DNA of 64,000 bases, from assembly GCA_032768795.1 (NCBI GenBank), contig CP136493.1, positions 1,798,001 through 1,862,000 of the forward strand, in the 5' to 3' direction. A model generated the notes under the pieces. That model did no database searches, was not told where the DNA came from, and saw only the letters and a program-made list of their open reading frames with translations. Shown in pieces: positions 56,049-64,000 of this stretch. The translations under genes and the position numbers were made by a program. The DNA is from Tremella fuciformis. Lineage: Eukaryota > Basidiomycota > Tremellomycetes > Tremellales > Tremellaceae. Position 1 is the first letter of the stretch. Each line of letters opens with the position of its first letter.

Positions 56049-56197
56049 GGGGGGGCCAAATAAAAATTTTCCGGCAGGCTGGGTATAAGGGTGGAGGGGA
56101 CTTTGAATTTTCATCCTCATCCCCCTCTCTACTCAAATCTGGCGAAGCCCTGGCAGTTTGACTGTTTATGTGGGGGGATCAAATAAAGAAATTCCGG
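56049..56197. repeat. Two direct repeats near the Helitron 5' end
   Basis: 56049-56074 and 56172-56197 share the pattern poly-G, CAAATAAA, then TTCCGG. A related AAAATTTTCCGG block also appears at about 62479-62490 near the 3' end. Confidence 0.6.
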
Positions 56198-56353
56198 AGC
56201 ACTTAGAGATTTCAGGCTGCCTGGCTTGCCTTGCACACCTAATCTTCTCACTTCCTATTGCATGCCTAACTTTGGACCCACTGTAAGTCGCCCATTCTTC
56301 TGTCATGCATGCATGGGCTGATGAGTACAGCTGAACTTCTTGCAAGTTGATGC

Positions 56354-59300
56354 ATGATCAAGTGTTGGCTTGTCCATAACATCAATGTGAGCTTTGCCTT
56401 CAAGCGATGCATGCACATACTGATGCAGAAAGTCCCAGATATTGCAGCAATGCACTGCTCTCGAGGCCAACGCTGTTTGGGTCAGCACACAACTCTCAAT
56501 GGTGATCACTTTCGGAAGGCTTCTTCAGGGCGGGGCAGCAGCGACTTCTTCAAAACATGCTCCTTCTGTCGCAAACAACCGCCAGTCCCACTTGCAACAC
56601 CCCGGTCACGGCATGGTCATGCTGAGTGCATCAAATGTGGCTTCACCTTTGCCACTCCTCGATTTCGAGACAATCGAGGTCGCCCACGCAACACATGCCA
56701 ATCTTGCTTGGAGCAGCATCACTCCCAATCAGCGCCAGGCACACCCACTCGCACAACCCGGCCATTGCCACCAGTCACCCCAGGCTCTCAGCCTACGCCT
56801 GGTACACAGAGAGGTCTTCCACGCCCGCGCCATGAGGTCACCTCACCAACACCACGTCGCAACCAGGATCTACATCCTGTAGAGCTTGGCCGCCCCACAC
56901 GAACCAGACGTGCACCTCAACTGCCCTACGCCACTCCGCCCAGCCCGCCTCAAGGTGCTGCACACCGAGTCACAGAACAGCCACCAGCCCCACCACCACG
57001 CCTGGATCGCCATGCTGGACAGTCACGCTGCTTCAAGTGCAAGACCTGGAAAGAACATTCCGAGTTTCTCCAAGCAGGGACAGCCTCTCGCCGCTTCAAG
57101 ACTTGCAGCACCTGTCGCGAATCCTCCAGAGCAGCCTATCATCGTCGACAACAGTCAACTCAGTCATCCCTCTCAGTCGACATGCTGGGCAATGCCTTCC
57201 TGCCCATTCCTGCAACACCCAACGATCTTGACGACATCTGCCTCTCTGAAGCTGCCATTGGGTGTATTGGGGACTTCCACTCAGCAATGGCAGCTGAGAC
57301 GATGGAGACTTGCGAGAACTGCAATGAGAAATGGTTTGGACTCAAGGTCCAACAGGGTAAATGTTCACGTTGTCAAATTGATGGGGAGAAATGGACATCT
57401 GCCAACTGTATGGATCCAGGTCAGTGTCCAGGATTGTATGTGCTTCTCATGACTGACTTCACAGGTCCTTCTCTGCAGGAACTGTGCCGTGCAGCTGGCA
57501 GAGCAGTCCCTGACTTGCCCTCACAGGTGGAAGAGATGCTCCTCTCTCCCTACCATGTGCTGCTTCAAACATGGCGCGTTGGTGGTGGACAAACCAAATA
57601 CGGAGGCCACACCTGTCTCTATGCCCATGACAGTGGCAGATTCCTCTCTCGACTTCCCCTCACCGTCACCGACCTTGATGTTCTCATCATCAAGCCGACA
57701 AATGCCCAAGCCCCCGCCAACGCTGCCAATCCCTCAGAGGATTTTGCACGCCGACCAGAGTTCCAAGTCCAGCGGTCACGCATTCTCGCAAACCTGCAAG
57801 CACTACAACACTTCCATCCAGCCTTTCAGAATGTCGAGATCAACTGGGAAGCAATCAATTCCCTTCCTGAAAACGGTTCTGTCTTCCATCAGCTGCGGTC
57901 TGTCAACTTGGAGGAGGTGCAGTACAGCGCACCTGAGCCTGACACTGGGCCAGTTGAGCAGGAGTCAGCAGAGGAGACAAGCTTGCCAGAGCTGGCTATA
58001 CCAAACCTTGGAGAAGGCAACAATATTGTGGAGGAGATCCGGGAAGCACTGGAACAGGTGGTGGATGGAGGACCACCAGCACCCCTGCTCCTCACTGGAC
58101 CTGTGCTGCATTCCACTCCAATCAATGAGCACGACATCAGCAACCCATTCCTCACCAAGGCCTTCCCCTTCCTCTTCCCCACCGGCCAGGGGGATCTGCA
58201 TCAACAACGGCCTACCACAATACGTGATTCAGACTACTTCCGTCACCTGCTCTACTATCAGGATGGAAGGTTTGCAAAACACCCTCGATTCCGGTGAGTG
58301 CATCTCTCAGCATTAAGCCAAGCTGACAGTCAGCTATTATGCCTTCAACTGCATCATGAGGTGGCGAGCAAAACGGCTCTCCTGCTTCTATGTCAGCCGG
58401 AATGAAGAGGACCGAGCCCTCTCTGCTGCAGACATTGCTGCCATGGTGTCCGACCCAGCCAAGCAGCTGGCATCTCGAGTGCGACGATCAGCAGCCACCT
58501 TAACCGGAACACCACCCTACTGGGCACAGCAGAGTCGCAATCTTGCTGCAATGATCCGTCAACTGGGCACTCCACATGCTTTCATCACATTCTCAGCTGC
58601 GGATCTTCAGTGGCCAGATCTCCACGTCCACATGCCGGACCAAGCGCTACCAACTATGAGCGAACCTGATCGACAACGCATCAATGCCAAGAACGTCAAT
58701 GAGAACCCAGCAATTGCAGCTTGCTGGTTCTATCGAAGATTTGAGCTGTTCTTGGCCAAGGTCCTCAAACCCCTGCTTGGAATAGAGGACTGGTGGTATC
58801 GCTTTGAATGGCAAAATCGAGGCTCCAGCCATGTCCATGGACTGGTTTGGCTCAAGGGGGCGCCATCCCCAGACACCCTTGATATCAACAATCCGGACAG
58901 TGTCCAGGAATTCCTTGACTTCTGGTCCACCAGAGTGTCAACCATCAATCCTGGAGAGGACATTCCGCCTCATCCAAAGCACCCCTCTGCCCACAGTAGC
59001 GACGAAATCATCTTTCGCTTCAAAGATCTGGCACAGATGCTCAACCGTGTCCAGAGGCACACGAGGTGCACTGCCTATTGTCTTCGCCGCCCAAAAGGAT
59101 CTCCTCCCAACAGTCCGCTTGTCTGTCGCTTCAAGTTCCCCAAGGAGCTGGAGACAGAACTCCGACTGGTTGTCAATCCCAACAGAAACAAGCAACTCAT
59201 CACACCACGCAACGACACCCACCTCAACAGTTACAATGCAGTCACTGCACTGGGATGGCGAGCCAACTCCGACATCAGTCCATGCACAGATCCCCGTGCA

Positions 59301-61775
59301 GTTGCCTCCTACATCTCCAAGTATGCTTCAAAATGCGAAAAACCATCCAACAACTTTGGCGAGATAATGCAGGCTATCTCAACCCGCCTGGAGCAAGAAA
59401 CATCTTCACGAATTGTCTTCCAGAAGATGCTCAGCCGCATTGTCACCGAGAGGGATTACAGTGCTCAGGAAGTCTGTCATCAGCTCTTTGGTCGACATAT
59501 GATGTCTGCATCACGAGAGTTTGGCACACTCTGCATACTGGAAAAGAGACAGAGACGCCTGAGGCAGAGGCAGGAAGATGAGGGACTGGACCAAGGTGTG
59601 GAGGAGCAAGACTGGCACGATGCCTACTTGGCACGCCAGCCAGAGCATGAGGGCATCAGCCTGTACGAATGGTTTCAATTCTACCGGAAACAAGGTCGCA
59701 ACGCCACTCGAAGGAAGCACCCAAAGATCATCATTCTCTGGCCGCTGTATTATCCATCAGACCCTCAGTCTGAGGATCACCAAAACTGGTGCCGGGCAAA
59801 GTTACTACTCCACCATCCTCATCGACACCCTTCAGAGCTCAAGCTTGATGACGAATCCTGGACAGAAGCTTTTTCTCGCTGTACTGAGGACCACCCAGAG
59901 GGGCACCAAGACACATTGCCCAAGCGACCCATCCGTCAACAACAGGGTGACAATGAAAACGACAGTGACTCAGAGTTTTCTGAGGGTGAAGAAGTCAATG
60001 ACCACGAGCTTGATGACTGGCAAGTTCTGGCTGGAATGGGCCCTCAGTTTGATGAAGATGGGTGGAATGGGCCACTGCTTGGAGCACGTGATATTGATAC
60101 TTCCCACGATTGGGAAGCAGTGGGGAGGGAGTGGGGATCAGATGGTATAGGAGAGAGGGCAAGCTACTTAGAAACCGAACGCAAGAAGGTGAGCAGTGGC
60201 CTACAATCCACTGCATACTGTGAGCTGACCAAGCAGTCTCAGCCTTCTGTAGCTCGCAACACTGTCGATCCCCAACTACTCAACACCACACAGCGCCTCA
60301 TCTTTGACAAGGTCTTGCGCCATGCCAACCGTCTGCTCTCTGGAGAGTCAGTCCCTCAAATACTCCTCAACATCGATGGGACAGCAGGAACAGGCAAATC
60401 CTTCCTCATTGACGCCATATCCCAAGCTCTTCAAGGGCTCCAATCTGGGCAGCACAACAATCTCGACTTCAGCACAAATCCCATTGTCCGCCGGCTTGCC
60501 CCCACGGGTGTGGCGGCATTCAACATTGCTGGTTCAACATACCATGCTGCCCTTGGTCTTGGAGGCTCAATAGAGGAAAGTCATGACAAGCTTGGAGAGG
60601 GAAAGCTTGCCAGCCTCCAGGAAGAGTGGCATGGGACACGATACCTCATCATTGATGAGAAAAGCATGGTTGGAAGGGCGGCCTTGGGGAGAATCAACCT
60701 TGCTCTTGGTCAAATCTTTCCGTCGACAGCGTACTTGCCCTTTGCCGGTCTGTCTGTCCTGCTCATTGGCGACTTTGGTCAACTGCCCCCTGTGGGAGAC
60801 ACTCCACTGTACAACACTGCACGCTCGACAAAAACCTCCTATCTAGGCAGGCTCAGCAACATTGGCCGAGATATCTACCTTGCTTTCACTGAGAGCGTTC
60901 AGCTTGATGCTGTTATGAGGCAGGAAGGCTCCGACCCTACCACCACTGCCTTCAAAGCAACCCTTGCTCGCCTGCACACCGGGACACCTCAACAGGAGGA
61001 CTACACCCTTCTGTCCTCTCGCTTCTGGGGGAACCTTTCCCCGGCATCTCAGCAGGCCTTTCAAGATGCTGTATGTCTTTGTGCAACAAAGCAGAGTGTC
61101 TCCGAGATCAACCTACACACTTTGGCTCGCTCTGGACAGCCTGTACTGCGCTCTCTGGCTCAGCACACAGGGGTAGGAGCAGCCCAGGCTTCAGAGGAAC
61201 AGGCACAGGGGCTTGCTCCTGCTGTCTTCCTCATGATTGGTGCTCAAGTCATGCTTTCTCGCAACCTCTGGATCGAGCAGGGATTGGTCAATGGCACCAG
61301 GGGCACAGTATATCAGATTGGGCTCTCACCATCTGAGCCTCCTCATCAATCTGTTCCTTCTGTGGTCATGGTCGCCTTCCCATCCTACACTGGACCAACA
61401 CCCTGGCACACCACAGACAACATACCACTGGTTCCCATTGTGCCCCATACAGCCAGATGGGAGACAACAAACGGGCAGCGGTGCTCTCGACGCCAGCTGC
61501 CACTGCAGCTTGCATTTGCTATCACCATACACAAATCACAGGGTATGACGCTGGACAAGGCAGTGATTGATCTTGGTTCAGCCGACTTCTCAACGGGATT
61601 GACATTTGTGGCAATCTCAAGAGCAAGATCTCTGGAGGGCCTTGCTTTCAAGCCAGGCTTTGATTGGGCAAGATTGAACAGCTTGAACACAGAGAGTAGA
61701 AGGGGGGGAGTATCAGGACGTGTATTGGCAGCAAGGGATGCGTCTAGACGTCAGATGCTTCAGATGACAGAATAA
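56354..61775 (+). CDS. Helitron RepHel protein: zinc fingers, HUH Rep nuclease, Pif1-like helicase (spliced)
   Basis: Transposase of the Helitron, about 1,780 residues. N-terminal Cys pairs ([35 protein letters not shown]) likely form zinc fingers. The [11 protein letters not shown] region matches the domain preceding Rep in Helitrons. Splicing across 58295-58334 gives [19 protein letters not shown], entering the Helitron-like N domain. The Rep HUH motif is [12 protein letters not shown]; the two catalytic tyrosines lie in [14 protein letters not shown]. The SF1B helicase motifs are Walker [14 protein letters not shown], Walker [21 protein letters not shown] and the C-terminal [14 protein letters not shown] and [16 protein letters not shown] 45-nt in-frame segment after MDPG (about 57419-57463) is probably a second intron. 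No frameshifts or stops, so the element may be active. Confidence 0.92.
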
Positions 61776-61906
61776 ATGTATAGAGAAAAAGATGAATGAC
61801 AATGCATAGGTAGACTGAATAAAAGTTGATCAAGCATGACTCTGAGTGTTTGATGCATCAGCTGAATCTCAAGTTCATGGGGTGTATGCATGTCATTGTG
61901 CTCTCT

Positions 61907-62442
61907 CTAGCTACTAACACTACCTCTATCTGCCTCCATCTCCTGTCTGTAATCATCCCACACAGGATCATCAGCAGCAGGAGTTGGGGGATCTGACCAG
62001 GTAGGAGGCTCAGGGGTGGGGGGAGGAGTGAAGAGAGGAGTTCCAGGTGGGCTTTCTCCTCCTCTGAGTGTTCTCATCTTCCTCAGCCAATCCAGCATCC
62101 TACTTTTCCACAAGGGCAATCTGAAGGTCTGGGGATTGGTGACTGGACCATTGAAGCTACAAGTCAGCTTTGTGTCATGCCAAGAGAGAGCCTGACTCAC
62201 AAGGACTTCACAACAGGTCTTTTGGGCACCCATGGCTTCTTCTCTCCATTGACTTTGCCTGACCCAGGAGGCAGGTAGGATTGTTGCTGGGGTGGGTGAT
62301 AGGGAGAGTGTCTGACTGGCTGTGGGCGGCTTTGTTGAGAGCAGGAATGCTTGTGCTCATCATGAGGGTTGGGATGTCGCTTTTTTTGCTCTCTCTGGTG
62401 CTGCCTGAGTGCTTTTTTGAACAAAGCTGACTGGAAAGCCAT
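61907..62442 (-). CDS. Small Helitron-borne gene of unknown function, spliced
   Basis: Not recognised. It lies inside the Helitron 3' region, opposite in strand to the Rep gene. ATG 62442 starts MAFQSALFKKALRQHQREQK, a basic helix, followed by a His/Gln/Pro-rich part (NPHDEHKHSC, HPPQQQSYLPPG) and WVPKRPVVKSF. An intron (about 62155-62198, GTGAGT...TTGTAG) joins FNGPVTNPQTFRLPLWKSRM, then LDWLRKMRTLRGG, a Pro/Thr-rich stretch and an acidic end (DDPVWDDYRQEMEADRG). About 160 residues. It could be an accessory factor of the element or a captured host fragment. The intact frame across a clean intron supports a real gene. Confidence 0.6.
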
Positions 62443-62507
62443 TCTGATGTAGATGTACAGATGAGAGATGAAAAGTCCAAAATTTTCCGGAGTCAGAGCT
62501 ACGCCCC

Positions 62508-62538
62508 ATCGGCGACGCGCCACCGCCGATTTACCTAG
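62508..62538 (+). repeat. Helitron 3' terminal hairpin and CTAG end
   Basis: Stem ATCGGCG / CGCCGAT with a 9-nt loop, spacer TTAC, terminal CTAG, and host T at 62539. Confidence 0.85.
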
Positions 62539-62777
62539 TCTGCCACGTGACATCCGAGATCTCCCGCTATGACCTACGACCTACGGGTGACAACTACCAC
62601 CTAACGTCTGTCGTATTCATTGTCTCGTCTCTGCTGCAACCTCCCTCAATCTCCTTCGGCCCTCCCTCCCCTGCTCTTCTCACTTCCCTCTCCTCCACTC
62701 CTCCTGACTCCTTGGAATCACCCCGCAGAAACCTTAGACCCGCGAGCCCCAAGTTGCCCGCTCCTCCTGGGTCGGCG
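62539..62777. other. Upstream region of the hydroxyisourate hydrolase gene
   Basis: About 240 nt between the Helitron end and the HIUase ATG, with pyrimidine-rich tracts. Together with the Helitron 3' tail after 62442, no gene is seen in this stretch. Confidence 0.5.
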
Positions 62778-63306
62778 ATGTCCCGCTCGCCCGTGACATG
62801 CCACGGTTCGTCTCGCCATTCAGTAGGATGAAAATGCTGTCTTGCTAACAACGCAGTGCTTGACGCATCGAAAGGCCGGCCCGCCGCCGACGTCCAAGTC
62901 GAGCTCGTATGCCTCAGCATAGAAGGCGCCGCCGAGCCAGAACACAGCCTCGTCGAACTGCCGCAGAAGATCGCCGCGGGGTGAGCAGACTCACACAGTT
63001 GGCTGGGGGTACGGCTCAAAAGGGAAGCTCGACCAACCAGGACGGACGATGTTCCGAGCTGCTGCCGAGCGATTTCACGCTCGCCCCGGGCATCTACAAG
63101 ATGGTCTTTCACACTGGTCCATATTTCCAGTCGGCGAATGTGGCGTCGTTCTACCCCATTGTCGAAGCGAGTGTTACCTCCCTTGTTCTCTCCATTTTGT
63201 TTTGCTGATGCCACAGATCACGTTCTCTTACTCTGATCCGTCCCAGCATTATCATATCCCGCTCCTGCTCAGCCCGTTCTCGTACACCACATATCGGGGA
63301 AGCTAG
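62778..63306 (+). CDS. 5-Hydroxyisourate hydrolase (transthyretin-like), spliced
   Basis: Purine catabolism enzyme that hydrolyses 5-hydroxyisourate formed by urate oxidase to OHCU. Exons 62778-62805, 62857-62980, 63028-63166 and 63217-63306 are in phase, giving 126 residues. Signatures: N-terminal [16 protein letters not shown] with the catalytic His; NQDGRC with the catalytic Arg; [24 protein letters not shown] with the second His; and the invariant C-terminal YRGS. Exon 1 is only 28 nt. The third intron begins GAA|GCGAGT, a GC donor, and is required to keep VE joined to ITFSYSD as in the family. No peroxisomal PTS1 is evident at the C-terminus beyond RGS. The gene stops 105 nt before the end of the convergent PLAA-like gene. 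Confidence 0.92.
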
Positions 63307-63411
63307 ATTGTAAGAATACAAGGTAGATCTAGATATATATGCTTGATATAGACAATCTGCAGGGTATCATCATTCTCTGCTCCCCAGCCTCGGCCGCATG
63401 CTCATGTCGCT

Positions 63412-64000
63412 CTTCGGGTCGATTCGATGTGATTCCGTATGAACTCCTCGATCCGAGCAACGTAGTTTTCAGAGAGTGAGTGCGTCTCTCCAAAACTCGT
63501 TGCGACTTCTGTCGGATCATCTGGCCAGCGTCAACGCTCAGGCAATGACTCCGCCACAATAGCTTACCGCTCATCCGGAATGTTAGTGGTATTGGCGGTG
63601 CATCATCACCACATGATCAGCGCTAGAAAGGGATACCAGCATCGACTTGGCCCTACCTGATGTCAATGTCAATGACCATCTGATCCTCTTCATTTGGATC
63701 TTCTGCCGCTGCTTCTGTTCTCCGCCCTCTTTATGGTCAAGAGGATTCCCATGGCATCATTATTGTCACTTACGCTTTGACCGTCTTGATCCGCTCATTG
63801 TAAGTCTGGCTTTGAGCGACCTTCCCCTCATGTCCGCAGAGTGTTACTGACCTCCCGGATCTCGGCAGGAGCATAGCGCTCTGGAGTTGTCGTCCAGACT
63901 CGCACTCTGCCGTCCGATCCGCCAGTCACAACATCGCCATTGGAGAAGGCTGCTGTCGTCCAGACGGTCTGACAGGGATGCAAGATGGTAGCCGAAAGCT
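63412..64000 (-). CDS. Doa1/PLAA-like WD40-PFU protein, 3' part only (runs off the window)
   Basis: Partial: the 5' part lies beyond 64000. The last WD40 blade reads HPCQTVWTTAAFSNGDVVTG and GSDGRVRVWTTTPERYAP, the Doa1/Ufd3/PLAA pattern. After a linker (KVAQSQTYNERIKTVKA), a ubiquitin-binding PFU-like domain follows: EEDQMVIDIDI, DDAPPIPLTFRMS, DDPTEVATSFGETHSLSENY and VARIEEFIRNH. The frame stops at TGA 63412-63414 right after PFU. The usual PUL domain (about 250 residues, Cdc48 binding) is not found, and only 105 nt remain before the next gene. The intron between IDIDI and DDAPP (about 63613-63658) has a good GT donor but no clean AG acceptor in the right phase. Identity is inferred from domain order. 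Confidence 0.68.

Larger units (their letters stand above)
56040..62538 (+). mobile_element. Helitron (rolling-circle transposon), apparently autonomous
   Basis: Carries a single Rep-helicase gene (56354-61775) with intact HUH and helicase motifs, and a small minus-strand gene near its 3' end. The 3' terminus is well marked: a 7-bp stem hairpin (ATCGGCG/CGCCGAT, 62508-62530), four bases, then CTAG at 62535-62538 followed by host T, the classic Helitron end. The 5' end (expected TC after A) is not resolved; candidates lie between 56040 and 56135, including a TCTCTACTC string at 56126 that resembles a common Helitron 5' start but is preceded by C. Subterminal inverted similarity exists between GGACTTT..TTCATCCTCATC (56098 on) and the reverse complement of 62450-62478. 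Lower GC and different codon use from host genes. Confidence 0.9.

Noticed and set aside
1..64000. CRISPR arrays, operons, ribosome-binding sites, tRNA or rRNA genes
   Set aside because: Eukaryotic sequence; no spaced repeat array, and I saw no stretch that folds as a tRNA with A and B boxes. A tRNAscan/Infernal run would be decisive.

Overview
The window looks like a nuclear segment of a basidiomycete fungus, probably a yeast-forming lineage near Tremellomycetes (lineage is inference; only the fungal assignment is firm). It is GC-rich and densely packed. Genes are cut by many 40-60 nt GT-AG introns, and several are recognisable fungal housekeeping genes. Exon structures were read by eye from splice consensus plus family conservation. 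Outer coordinates are therefore more reliable than every internal junction.

Layout. 1-7.7 kb: QCR6 (complex III hinge), MVP1 (PX sorting nexin), a rhomboid protease and IPI3 (Rix1 complex). 7.71-17.07 kb: a complete 9.36 kb Mutator-like (MULE) transposon, 'MULE-1', with terminal inverted repeats and a 10-bp target duplication. 17.3-27.0 kb: a giant acidic nuclear-type protein and a coiled-coil protein with a PACT-like spindle-pole C-terminus. 27.13-35.99 kb: a second complete element, 'MULE-2' (8.86 kb), with unrelated TIR sequence but the same two-gene design in the opposite orientation. 36.2-55.6 kb: FZO1 mitofusin, an amino-acid permease, an FAD oxidoreductase, a Zn2Cys6 regulator, a DRG1/Rbg1 GTPase with micro-exons, a HAD hydrolase, a TFIP11/Spp382 spliceosome-disassembly protein, GNA1 and a RING protein. 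56.0-62.54 kb: a full Helitron (Rep + Pif1-like helicase). 62.8-64 kb: 5-hydroxyisourate hydrolase and the end of a Doa1/PLAA-like WD40-PFU gene that runs off the window.

The most unusual content is the MULE pair. Each carries two convergent genes. Gene B encodes an AT-hook + MULE DDE transposase + SWIM motif, spliced in frame to a ubiquitin-specific-protease-like domain and then an Ulp1-like SUMO-protease domain. Gene A encodes a conserved N-terminal domain, a Cys-rich motif and a coiled coil. Each element is saturated, on both strands and in coding and non-coding DNA, with its own short motif: GATCGC/GCGATC in MULE-1 (about 75 sites by eye) and CTCCGC/GCGGAG in MULE-2 (about 60). Each motif is near background in the other element and in flanking DNA. 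Each element also places a long near-perfect palindrome, built around its own motif, in the same intron of gene A. This recalls the self-specific motif/anti-silencing arrangement of plant VANDAL MULEs, but here with a protease-fused transposase. All three transposons sit in intergenic regions between divergently transcribed host genes.
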